From positions 2,334 to 65,060 of the forward strand of contig JADGJT010000100.1 of assembly GCA_027604005.1 (NCBI GenBank): DNA of 62,727 bases, written 5' to 3'. The notes under the pieces were generated by a model, which had not been told where the DNA came from, ran no database searches, and was given only the letters and a program-made list of their open reading frames with translations. Shown one piece after another: positions 23,481-33,929 of this stretch. Made by a program: the position numbers and the translations under genes. Numbering within the stretch: position 1 is the stretch's first letter; each line of letters opens with the position of its first letter. Source of the DNA: Dinochytrium kinnereticum (taxonomy: Eukaryota; Chytridiomycota; Chytridiomycetes; Chytridiales; Chytridiaceae).

Positions 23481-25493
23481 ATGGCCCAACAGCAACAGCT
23501 CGCAGTCCACGAAGACGTCTCCTGCGACAGCTGCAACCACCACCCCATCATCGGGACACGATTCATGTGCGGGAACTGCGTCGAGTTTGACCTCTGTTCA
23601 GCTTGCATTGGTTCATGCAGGTCGATTCATGATCCATCGCATGTCTTTCTCGTGCTGGATCGGCCCACTGGTGTCAGGCTGGTCAATCCGGCGCTTCCCA
23701 TCCTCTTTTTTCCGGCGTCAACTTCCCCTTCCATCACCACCACTCCAGTAACGGTCATTGGACGTGGGCCTATCTCTGCGGGATCGTTGCCACCGCAGCA
23801 GCCGCTGCCTCCTCCTCATCAGCAGCAACAGCCTCGTCCGTCTTCTGCTCTCCTTTCGGATGCTTCTTGGGATGGTTTGGTGGGGTCTGCAACGTGGGAG
23901 GGAGGCTCCCCTGTTGCTAATGTCGCCACACCGCTCTCCACCGCTTCGTCCACCCATCCTCCTCTTCGATTTCCCACCCCAGTCATCTCGACACCTCATC
24001 TCACCCCATCCAGACCGTTACCCCCATTAACTCGATTCTCGGTACGCTTGTTGCAGTCCCTCCTTCAGGTATCGGTTAAACCTGAGCCTCATGTCATCTT
24101 CCCCATCTCCCTCTGGTGTTCTCTTGGTCTTGCGGCGATTGGCGCTCGAGGACGAACGTTCTCGGAGCTTGTTAGGATTTTGGAGGTCTGCGATGCTGCT
24201 GGCGGCACCCATTCTTCGTCGGAAGATGGGAGGAAGAGAAGGGGTTGTGATGAGGAGATGGCTCAGGATGATATGCATCTTATTTGGGAGACTTTGGTCT
24301 CGGAGATGCAGGGGTGCATTCCGAGGTTCACTGTTTCGGGTGGTGCGGGAAATCCAATGGTGCCTTCCACCACGCTTCGGATAGCTAATGGCGTTGTGGT
24401 GGATAGACGGTTGCCTCTCATGCCTGGGTATCAAAACCTTGTTGGGACTGTGTTTGGGGGGAGGGTGTTTGGTGTGGACGTTGCGACCATGACACCGGGA
24501 AGTGGGGACGATGTTCTTCATCCTATGAGGTCTTGGGTCTATTCAAAATGCTACAATGGCTACGGACCTCCGCTTGCTCCACCGCCACCGGGTCCCTCAC
24601 CACATCATAGCCGTCTGGATTTCTCGAACCGTATGTCAATCTTCTCGGCCCTTCACCTGTCAGCACCTTGGAAGAATCCACCGGATGTTGTTAGAGAGGA
24701 GGGTGGACCCGTGCTTGTCTTTCGAGATGTTGAGACCTGGGGTGTTGGAAGTTCCATTGGAGGAAGAGAGGCGTGTCGCGCCTTTCGGATTCCCCTTGGT
24801 TTATTGCCCGTTGCCCCAATTAAATCATCAAAAGACACCGCCCCCACACCCCTCTCGAAGAAGAGGGGCACCTTATCCCTGCTCATCCTCACCACCTTGG
24901 ACGACCGAGAAGGTTCATCGCCCTCAATTCTAATCCCATACCTTCCTCAAGCCCTAACGGCAGTTCTGGACGGTGGAAACCCACCGGCGGTGGTCTCCCT
25001 TCGCCTTCCCGCCCTGAGGTCCCTGACTCCCCCGACCGCGTCGCTGGTCCCCGCTCTCAAGGCGCTGGGCATGTCAACGGCTTTCGATGCCGCTGCCGCT
25101 GATTTTGGCGGGATGCTCGTCAGCGATGACACCTCTGGTGCTGGATCCGCTGCATCTGGGAAGAGGCCCCGGAAAGCTGGTGGAGCCTCTGGGGAGGGGG
25201 AGGGGAAGGAAGGCGTTGTCTCTGTGGTGGATGTGGGGAACCCTGGGGTTGGAGGCGTTTGGATTAGGGTGGATGGGGAGGGTGTTAAGGCTGGACCTGC
25301 GTTTGGTGGAGGGTGGGAAGGGATCAAGGAGGAGATTTTGGGGGATTCTGGGATGGCGAGGAAGGGTGGGGGAGGTGGGGGTGCGGATAAACTTGTTTTG
25401 GAGATTGGGAGGAGGGGGGGAGGGGAGTGGGGGATGGTTGCGGCGATTGTGGAGGAGGAGGTTGGGGACTTGGTTATGGTTGGGATTGTTTGA
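23481..25493 (+). CDS. ZZ-type zinc finger fused to a serpin-like domain
   Basis: One exon encodes 670 residues. Residues about 11-50 form a ZZ zinc finger (CDSC, CGNC, CSAC, then a His-containing SIHDPSH). A Pro/Ser/Gln-rich linker follows. From about 188 to the end the sequence follows the serpin fold: helix A/B region ISLWCSLGLAAIGARG, LRIANGVVVDRRLPLMPGYQ, the ALHLSAPWKNP strand, and VSLRLPALRSL then LVPALKALGMSTAFDAAAADF. The hinge-like IRVDGEGVKAGPAF and the last strand follow. There is no signal peptide, so it should be intracellular. The hinge has Gly-Pro where inhibitory serpins have small Ala/Thr residues, and a Gly-rich stretch sits where the reactive loop should be. I infer a non-inhibitory serpin or a scaffold. 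The 5' half of the linker is very proline-rich. It converges on the RING-VWA gene. Confidence 0.8.
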   Translation: MAQQQQLAVHEDVSCDSCNHHPIIGTRFMCGNCVEFDLCSACIGSCRSIHDPSHVFLVLDRPTGVRLVNPALPILFFPASTSPSITTTPVTVIGRGPISAGSLPPQQPLPPPHQQQQPRPSSALLSDASWDGLVGSATWEGGSPVANVATPLSTASSTHPPLRFPTPVISTPHLTPSRPLPPLTRFSVRLLQSLLQVSVKPEPHVIFPISLWCSLGLAAIGARGRTFSELVRILEVCDAAGGTHSSSEDGRKRRGCDEEMAQDDMHLIWETLVSEMQGCIPRFTVSGGAGNPMVPSTTLRIANGVVVDRRLPLMPGYQNLVGTVFGGRVFGVDVATMTPGSGDDVLHPMRSWVYSKCYNGYGPPLAPPPPGPSPHHSRLDFSNRMSIFSALHLSAPWKNPPDVVREEGGPVLVFRDVETWGVGSSIGGREACRAFRIPLGLLPVAPIKSSKDTAPTPLSKKRGTLSLLILTTLDDREGSSPSILIPYLPQALTAVLDGGNPPAVVSLRLPALRSLTPPTASLVPALKALGMSTAFDAAAADFGGMLVSDDTSGAGSAASGKRPRKAGGASGEGEGKEGVVSVVDVGNPGVGGVWIRVDGEGVKAGPAFGGGWEGIKEEILGDSGMARKGGGGGGADKLVLEIGRRGGGEWGMVAAIVEEEVGDLVMVGIV

Positions 25494-26107
25494 TATGTTT
25501 AATTGGCTTTCAGCTGCCATGTTCTAGCTGTCTCTTTCTTCGTTAGCCGTGTGGTCGATGGCCACACTACGCACTTCTCTTTTTTCTTCCTCTTCCTTTT
25601 TCTTCTTTATTCTTCCACCTTGTCTTGTTGTTTCTTCTTTGTAAACGGCGGAAGGCATACCTCCTTTTTCTTCTTCTTCTTCTTTCCTTCACCCTTGTTT
25701 TCCCTCTTCTTCACGCTTGCTGCTTTGATTTGGCAGGCTGTGGTGGGGTGGGATGTTGTTTTTGCAACTATACATATTATTGCTTGTTGGCACCTTGTAT
25801 TTTGGACTCGCTCCTCCGTCCTGTTTTTTGGTTGTTTTTTTTTGATTAAGGTAGGCGAGATGTCTCAAGTGAAAAGCGAATAACGCGGCACTGAATGCGA
25901 AAAGGCGCTTTATTCAAGCCGAAGAAGAAAAAAAACAATCCTCACCTAACACACACAGCTGTACAAGCAAAACAGAGAAAAAGGCAACAAGACGATAAAT
26001 AACTCAGCCAGAACACAAGTTAAGAATAATTGATGAATGCAAACCAAAGGGAAAGAAAAAAAAACAAACAAAAAACAGAGCTTTGTGGCAATATTCATCG
26101 AGAAGTA
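25494..26107. other. Convergent intergenic region
   Basis: This holds the facing 3' ends of the ZZ-serpin and RING-VWA genes. The left half is T-rich and the right half A-rich. No ORF in it shows family features. Confidence 0.6.
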
Positions 26108-28266
26108 TTAACCCTTTGGAACCATCTTTCTCGAGCTATTCTGCTGATAAGTCGCAGACACCTTTGACTGCATCCGCATCCCAAGCGCCGAGCCATCCCC
26201 CGCAGCCGCCGGGTCCGAAGATGAAGAACTGTAGACAACTCTTTGCGAAGTATACGTCGAAACCAAAGCTTTCTGTGAGGCCCTGTGCCCAGCACTTTGA
26301 TACTCCTGAAAAGTGGAGGAGAACCGTGACGTCGCGCGATCAACATCTTCTAGAACCGCGAGGAAAAACTGCCAATCTTCAATCGCCAAGGAGCTCGCCT
26401 CAGGTAGAGGATGGGAGTCGATAGTGTATCGAAACGTGGAGGATGAAGAACGACTTGCGTTGGAGCGCTCGGGTGGTGGTGATGGAATGGATGAAGTCAG
26501 GAGGTTTCGATCGATTCCGGTGGCAACGAGGATCCCGTCGATGATCTCCTGACGTGTTTTCAACATTATGGCTCTTGCCGCCTTGATTTGACTGTCATCT
26601 GCTTTGGCGTTCGCCTCCCGGATTCCTTTCAACGCGTTGAGTCGGAGCAGCTGTCTGTTGATCTTCGTGTCGGGCTTGACTCCGTCCGGTCGTTCCGAGG
26701 ATCCTGAATGAAAACTTACAACAAGAGGTTCTGAGGGGCGTGGAGGGTTTAATCGACCGTCTTGAACCGAAGTGAAGGAATAGTCTGCATGGAGCAATTG
26801 AAGGGTGGCGGACGCTGGGTCGGCGGGTGATTCGTATTTCCCAAGTTCAAGTAAGACAATGGCATCTCTGGTCTCTCCCGCAAAGAGATCACCAAACTGT
26901 ATGGTGGCTTTCTGACGCTCACGCTCATCGACTGAGTAATCGTAAGAGCAGATGATCTTTGAAATCTTTATGGCGTCTCCTCGACCAACAGAGAGCTTCA
27001 CAGTGACTTTTTGGAACATTGTGGATTTGATCCCACCAATGCATCCGGCGAACGCGTCCTGAACCATGTCTGGGGATCGAATAAATGTAAAGGTTCCACT
27101 CTTCCCGGCAAGGCGAAGCAGCATGGCATCGTCATGATCGACTCCATAGCCAAACGTGAATATGGCAGTGTCAAGGCTCGCGGCTCTCGATACAAGCTCA
27201 TCATACTGACTACCCTGCATGGAATCCTGTCCATCGCTAAGAAGCACGATCGCACAGGTCCTGTTTCTGGTTCTCCTTCCACCCACCATCTTCAAAGCCG
27301 CGTCTAGACCAGCGTAAATGCTGGTCCCGCCGTCGGCTCCCAGCCCATTAACCGTCGCGACCAGACGCGCTTTGCTGCTTTGTCCGGTACCACTTGGCCC
27401 TGCTTCGGAGCTGCACAAAAGGAATGGAGCGACCACCTGAGCGGAGGAGTTGAACTTGACAATCGACAGACGGTCGGTCGGGGCGAGGGCGTCAACTATG
27501 TAATGGAGAGTTGACTTTACCGAGTCGATTTTCGCTCCGGTCATTGACCCTGAGACGTCCACTACAGTGATCAAGTCCAGGGAAGCTAGAGCAAGGTCAA
27601 CGACTGAGGTGGTTGGTGTCCCAACGGTTACCATTGCCGTGAAGCTAAAAGACTTATTCGGAGATTTGGTAGGAATGGATGGGTACAGCCCACTGAGAAC
27701 GACTGTTGGAGTCAAATCTGAGATGGATGAGGTGGCGGTTCCATCTGAAATCTGCACGTTGTCATCATCAGCGTTCGTGAAGGTGGGCTCTTCAGGTAGA
27801 CGCTCCCAATGATAATATTGAACAGGCTGAGCACGCCGGTCATATGCAGGCATCAATTGCTGAGCAGGGAGGGCATTGACAAACGTTGCTTGCGTAAGAT
27901 TCAATGGAGAAGCCGGAGAGACGTTGGAGCCAGCGTCAAGCCCCGTGAAAGAAGCCCGACAAAGAGGGCACCGTGCGTTTGCAGAGGCCACGCATTCCGT
28001 GTAGCAAGCCATGTGCATAGAATGACCACAGCCTGCGCTCAATTAAGGGAAGACGATATGAATCAACGGAAGCGGTGACGTGGACAAACAGTACCTGGAT
28101 TGATGATGGGAAGGCCACCGCGCAGCTGGCACGGCTGCAGGCAGACGGGGCAGGACTCGACGTCCGCATCCACCAGCGTTGCGGAGGAAGTGAAGTTGTT
28201 GAGTGAGCGCCGGCTCGCTCTCTTTCCGAGGACGGGGGATGACGGCCTAGAGGGGTTGTTGCCCAT
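26108..28266 (-). CDS. RING-finger protein with von Willebrand factor A domain
   Basis: Two exons (28266-28095 and 28032-26108) give 698 residues. A C3HC4-type RING (CPVC, then CGHSMHMAC, then CPLC) spans the intron at residues about 38-85. A VWA domain follows with a complete MIDAS start (DVSGSMTG), the TDRLSIVKF strand, GGTSIYAGL and the ALVLLSDGQD-type strand (here CAIVLLSDGQD). After a beta-sandwich-like region come C-terminal helices (RQLLRLNALKGIREANAKAD). This layout resembles plant WAV3-type E3 ligases and other RING-VWA proteins. By family knowledge it would be a ubiquitin ligase whose VWA part binds a partner through a metal ion. It has no signal peptide, and the MGNNPS start is a possible N-myristoylation site. 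It shares a 205-bp divergent promoter with the lipase gene. Confidence 0.88.
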
Positions 28267-28471
28267 GGCGAAGGCTGATGCTTTGGAGGGGGTCTGAGGC
28301 GAGGGGGGGGGCGAAGGGCGCGGCTTTTATACGCAGATTTGGCAAAGCCACATTATTGCCAAATATGCGCGGGATGTTCCAGATATCCCTGGGAAGATTC
28401 ATGGCGGTAGAAACCAAACAGAAACTAAAAAAAATAATAAAAATAATAAAAAAAACGACTGCCACTGAAGC
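28267..28471. promoter_or_regulatory. Short divergent promoter, RING-VWA (-) / lipase (+)
   Basis: Only 205 bp separate the two start codons, so regulation is probably shared. It contains an A-rich AATAATAAA-like run just upstream of the lipase start. Confidence 0.55.
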
Positions 28472-30709
28472 ATGACTGCTGGAGGCCGTCCTGTGCCGTC
28501 GCCGGACAACTCGTTCCTGGACGGATTCCCCTTCCGCTCCATCCGTGAAGAGCAGGTGAGCTGCGGGAGGAGCTGCCTGCCTGCCGAGGTCATGGCCAGT
28601 GGCGGTGAAGGGCTGGATGGAATCGTGGACGCCGTATTGACACATTCCGTCTATGTTGCTTTAGGCAAGAGCGCATCCACGGGCCTCAGCTATCCCGCAA
28701 GGCATTCCCATCGAGCTCATTCACTCCATTCTCTTTGGATTGGTGTTGACTGATGCGTGGAACCACCCCGACAGCTCCTTTGTGCCCGACCGTGGCTACT
28801 GCTTCACCACACTGCCCGTCTCTGACCAGAAGGCGTCGCTCAGGGAAGGCGATGAGCTGGTCCAGGCTCTCCTCATGTCCATGGCTGTCTATGAGCCCAA
28901 TCCTGTTGCGTTCCTGTCAGCAAGAAAGTCCTACCACCAGTGCATTCAGGTTGTGTCAAGGAGGTTCGAGCATGACGAGGGGTATCTTGTGGGCCTTCAA
29001 CCGCCAGCCTCCGCCAACACCAGGAATTATGACAGGCAGAATGGAGAAGATCGTTCGGGTGGGAGTCTCGGTGGTGGAGGCAGGGCCTTCATTGCTTTTA
29101 CGGGCACAAAAGACTGGAAGCACGTTAAGGAGGCATTAAGCTTTCTTCCTGGAACCCTGAACGGTATGCCAACACTGAGCAACTTAGGTTGCCATTCGGG
29201 ATACCTCAGCGTCGCTGAGCAGATTCCTGACCTCATTGGAGCCCTTCAACAGCAGAATTACACCGACATTATCCTTTGCGGCCATTCTCGTGGTGGCGCT
29301 CTGGCACATCTTGTTCTACTTCTCCATCTCTACAGGAACGACAGTAGGGATGACCCATCCTTTGCTTTATCGGATGAACAAGGATGGGGAGGGATAGGTC
29401 CGTTAAGTTCATCTCAACAAGGCGCTTCTCCGCCAAAGAACTCTGTTCGTGCATTTGCCTTTGGAGCCCCCTTTGTGATCAACGAATCTGTGTCAGCCTT
29501 CCTTGCAGACCGAAATCTCCACCATCGCTTTCTTAGTGTTGTGAATGACGGTGATGTTATCCCTGGTGTTATGTCCACCCTGGGAGGCCTCTCCGCTGCT
29601 GATGTTTCATCTCTTGGCACCAAGGCAGCAGCCACTTGGGTGGGTGTTGATGTGGACGGAATATTGAGGACTATAGGACCGTTGTTAGGGGCTGCAACCG
29701 GGTATCCTATTCCTGCAGCCGTTGGGGCGACGGTCGGAGGCTTGGTTTGGAACTCGTTTTGGACGGGGTTCGTCAGCTCACCTGTTCTCACCTATCGTCC
29801 AATTGGAAAGTACGTTTTTCTACGAAAAAAGTATGGGTCTGAGACTCGTGGTCGTCCGGGTGAGTTGAAGTTGTAACGAAACTTTCATCATTTAAAGGAT
29901 AGTGTGCTGACTTTGGATGGTTTTCGCAGGAGATTACCTTACTTCACCTGATGTAACAACCTCTTTGGATTCTGTCCTTCACCACTTCCAGACGATGGGA
30001 AGAGACTTTACAAATCGCATGTCCAGCACAACTATCGCTGATCTTCATCGCCATCACTCCGCCGATTCATATCTCCACGCGATCAAAGCTACCTTTAGCG
30101 TGCCACCTCTACACAGCTCTTTCTGGCGTATCCGGAATCTTACACCCCCCTCATCGCCTCCTACCTTATCAAGGTATGGATCCTCTGTTAACGTACCTGG
30201 AGAATGGCAGAGCATGATGGATCCGTATGGACTCACCGCGAAAACGTCGTACATTTCCGTAATGGAGGAGATTGGGCCTGTTCTCGCACCCGATGCTATC
30301 TCACCATCCATCACCAATATCATTGGACAGCAGGTCTTGCTTCCTGCTCCTGCAACTACGGCGTCTAAGGATGAGGGGCTCAAGGCTGCTCCAAGAAAGG
30401 TAAAGTTGGACATTTTGGGATCGAATTTGGATCTTTTGGATATGAAAGAGGGGATTTTGCTTGAGCGCTATTTTGTGGATCCTGTGAGGTTGCATAGTGT
30501 TGTCGCTCGGACAAAAGATAAGATGGTTGTTGAGGGTAAGAATTTTGTCTTTCAACTGTCATTAATATATGTCCTTTCTGTATACAGTCACTATTGATAC
30601 TGGAATCGAAAAGCTTCCTGGTAGGAGCAATACTCACGGTCCAGTGGTTGTCTTCAAGTCGGTTCATGATGGTGCAAAGCCTATTGTCAAGCGTCTGACT
30701 GTTGAGTGA
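28472..30709 (+). CDS. Class-3 lipase-like alpha/beta hydrolase with C-terminal extension
   Basis: Four exons (28472-28555, 28665-29859, 29930-30535, 30588-30709) give 668 residues. The core shows the oxyanion strand AFIAFTGTKDW, the nucleophile elbow GHSRGGALAHL and the acid motif VVNDGDVIPG, which together define a lipase_3 fold. Where many members have Y-x-H-V-G, this protein has YRPIGKYVFLR, so the catalytic His is not at the usual place. From memory, a Y-R-P-[IF]-G motif also occurs in plant EDS1/PAD4-type lipase-like proteins; that likeness is inferred and unproven. The 240-residue C-terminal part has no family I recognise. No signal peptide is seen. It lies divergent from the RING-VWA gene and only 64 bp before the P-loop gene. 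Confidence 0.85.
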
Positions 30710-30773
30710 TTTTGTATTTTAAACCATCTGTTAATTCAAAACTGACGCCTTCACTCCTTTACCTTCACAGTCT

Positions 30774-33367
30774 ATGACGACTGTGGATGCGGCCTACCCT
30801 ACGAACGGCGCCTTATCCCCTCACTTCCCTGGAAATTCTACCTTGGCGGACGGCACCGTCTTTGACGTGGCCATCAATGCGTTCAAGAGGGCCGTGATCA
30901 ACAGGTCCCATGAGCTCCGGGCTGCAGCCATGGGCTTTACGGCTCATCCGGAGGTGCAGGAGCGCTTGTCCGAGGTTAAGAGCGCCTTTGACCGTCTCGA
31001 AGCTCTTTGTCCTCTTCCTGGAGCCGCCGCGACCTCGATCAGCGCTGGCCCCAGCCAAGCCAGCAGTGGTGCGCCTACCCCTTCCTCCTCAGCAGCGTCG
31101 CTGCAGTCGGGCAGCCGCATGGGCAGTGCTGCTGATTTGGGGACCCCTGGGTTTATACCTGGACGTCCGTTGGCCACGTCGCAAACTGCAACTGGTGGTA
31201 CCTACACCAGCCCCGCCGGCACAGCACGGAGCCCCCGCCCCCTCTCTCAGCTCATCGAGATCCTGGCTCGCATCGATGCCTTCCCCGATGCGGATCTTTC
31301 GTTTGCCACATGCGGTGTCGCGGGTGCCCCGCTTCCAATGGAGGCAAGCCTTGACCCCGTCACCGGGATTTACCGGAACGCGACGGCAGGCTCTAAGGAG
31401 GAGCAGGACGCCGCGCTTCTCTTGCGGGAACGAGAGATATCTCGTATAGTTGCTCAGACGATGGAGGAGGCCACGTCGAGATGCAACAGTTTCCTTCGGA
31501 CTGTTTGTTCGAGGATTGATGTGACGCTTGAGCCGTCGGTTTATTTTGTTGTTGGGAGCGGGGTCGTTACAGGGCTTGTCACGGCTCTTTCCATTGGGTT
31601 GCTCTTGCCTGAGGCACCTGTGATCGCTGCCGGGATTGGTATGGGGTTCCTTACCAGCACTGCTGTGGGTCCTTTAGGGCTCGGTGATACGGTGGTGGTT
31701 AGAGCCGCGCATAGGGAGCTGGATAATCAGTACCGATTTTTGCTGATGGAGCTTGTGAAGTGGGTTGGGGTGTCGAATGCTGATAATGCTGGACTTGAGT
31801 TTTTGAACGCTTACACCCATGAACGGGCGATTGAAGATCGGTTGTTGTTTCAGGGGTTTCAGGCAGAACGGCCGGATCTGCTTGATCCTGCGAGGTGGAT
31901 GTGCTGGGATGAGGACCGGGAGGAGGTGGAAGAGTTTTTGTTGTCAGCAGAAGAGACTGGGAAAAGGGGAACGCCGGATAGAGTTGATGCGACAAGTAAG
32001 AAGAAGGAAGTTCTTTTACAGGTCACCGAATCCGAAAAGGACTCTTTAGCGAATGAGAAGAGGTCTGACGGGAGCGAAGACTCTAACTCGGCTCCCATGG
32101 ACGTAGATGTTCCAAATCCGTGGAAAGATGCTGCCTCATCACCGCTTGCCTCTTCTACCACCATTGAAACTGGCCTCGAATCCGCCTTAGCATCAGTGAA
32201 AGTCTCCACCGAATCTCGTAAATCCCCTAAAGGACCCACTCCCCGCCGACATGGGTCCCTCCTGAACGAAGACCTCTTTGGCCCTGGTAAAACCTTTGAC
32301 CGAGCCACTCGAGCCTCCCTCGCGGCCATCGCGAAGCGTATCGACATGGTGCGACAGATTCACCGGATTCGCCGACTTATTGTTGAGGAGACGGTGGTTG
32401 CTCTTGTCGGAACACAGGACGCTGGAAAGACGACCGCTGCTCGCAGGTTGTTCCCTCATGTTGAGAGAGAGTTTCCCGCCTCGATTTATCGGAGACATAG
32501 AATTGGCGAGACGGGGAATGGTGGTGGCGGGAAGGGAGTGATTAGGAGGGGGATGTTTGAACATACTAGTGGGGTGAGGATGTTTCCACAGGGGAGGTTA
32601 GTGGTTGCTGATTTTCCCGGGTCGGATAGCACGGCGCTTTCCTTGGATCAGTGCGCTAGGAGGTATGGGAGCGTGGCTTCGGTTGCGCTCTTGCTTTGCC
32701 ACTTTAATGGGGATGCTTCTGGGGAGGTGTTGAGGAATTTGGAGGAGATCAAGGTGTGTATTTTTTTCTTTCTTCTCCTCATTTGTTAGCAGTGTGCTTG
32801 CTTTTGCGGTTAGTCTCAATCCTTTTGGACTTAGACTATTCACCCTTGCGAGCTCTTTAATGTCGAGGCTGAAAAGTCCATTTTGCTTAAACGTATTTTC
32901 GTAATTCTTTTCTTTTTTCCTAGGAATGGTCCTCGAGGATCCCTATCCTCCTTTGCATTCATCAGGCGGGCAACAAAGTCAACTCTGACCCCAATTCGAT
33001 CCTTTATCACGATGAGCTCACCAGTCCAGATGACGTAGACCGTTTCATTCTCCGTTGGGCAGACACCATCCGCTCTCGATTCCCGAACCTTCCCGTCAAC
33101 CCCATACTTGCCTCGCATGTGGATGATGACTCTTCCTCTAAGCGACTCTCGACGTTTGGAACACCGGGCTCGACCCCTGGAGGTGGATTGGCCCCAGGCG
33201 TTACGATTGTTATGACAGAGTTTGCGAAAGAGTTGGGGCTCTGTCATTCCTTTGGGATTTGGGGGGTCAGGGAAGTCCGTGGGTGGGTGAGGGAGAGGAT
33301 CGCTGAGGGAAATGCGTATATTGATGCTGGGGATTTACTGGAGGTGTTACCTGATGAGGATTCTTGA
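30774..33367 (+). CDS. P-loop (GTPase-like) protein with internal hydrophobic segment
   Basis: Two exons (30774-32753, 32924-33367) give 807 residues. An N-terminal helical part and a Ser/Ala-rich linker precede a long hydrophobic stretch at about residues 256-310 (YFVVGSGVVTGLVTALSIGL and GIGMGFLTS), probably one or two membrane passes or a membrane-inserting hairpin. A P-loop follows near residue 545 (GTQDAGKTT), with a Walker B/G3-like VVADFPGSD and possibly a G4-like GNKVN. The order is unlike Ras-type GTPases. It recalls membrane-remodelling or immunity-type large GTPases, but no named family is recognised. The start is 64 bp behind the lipase stop, which is tight enough to suggest linked expression. 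An AATAAA lies at 33451. Confidence 0.7.
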
Positions 33368-33929
33368 GAGCCTCAGCTTTATTAATTATGTTTGTTTTTT
33401 TTCACGCAGTTTAATTCTTACGCTTACGCTACTACTCATTATTATTTATCAATAAACCGAGTTAATGAATGAAGCGGCTATTGATTGGGAATGTTCGAGG
33501 CATTCTTTTTTATTTGCCTTCGGCTGCCTTTTCTTTTAGTCGAAGGTTCACCAAGTGACCAATAACAATCCGTAGGGTGATACGGTACGACGGATAAGTA
33601 TCTAGTACTAACAGAAGATTGGGATGACAATAAATTTAGTTATCAAGCTCAACCTTTGCCAGCAGCAAGGTTTTCGCCCCCAAATCACATGCATTGGACA
33701 CTTCTGATTGGTGTAGACACGAAAAGCACCCACAGACACGAACATCTCCGTAATTGACCCAGTGCGGAAAGTGACCTCCGCTTCAGAGTCCCTGCTTTTG
33801 TCTCGCCTCAGACGATCGCTTGAATTCAACGCAGCCCCAAACAGAGCACTGCGAGCGACGAGCGGCTACAAAAAGCATCCAGCGACACACACCAACCCCC
33901 AACACTCTCCTCACACTGCTCACGCCGTC
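33368..33929. other. Intergenic; poly(A) signal and promoter of TMEM184 gene
   Basis: An AATAAA at 33451-33456, 84 bp after the stop, is a likely polyadenylation signal of the P-loop gene. The rest is presumed promoter. Small ORFs on either strand have no supporting features. Confidence 0.55.
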
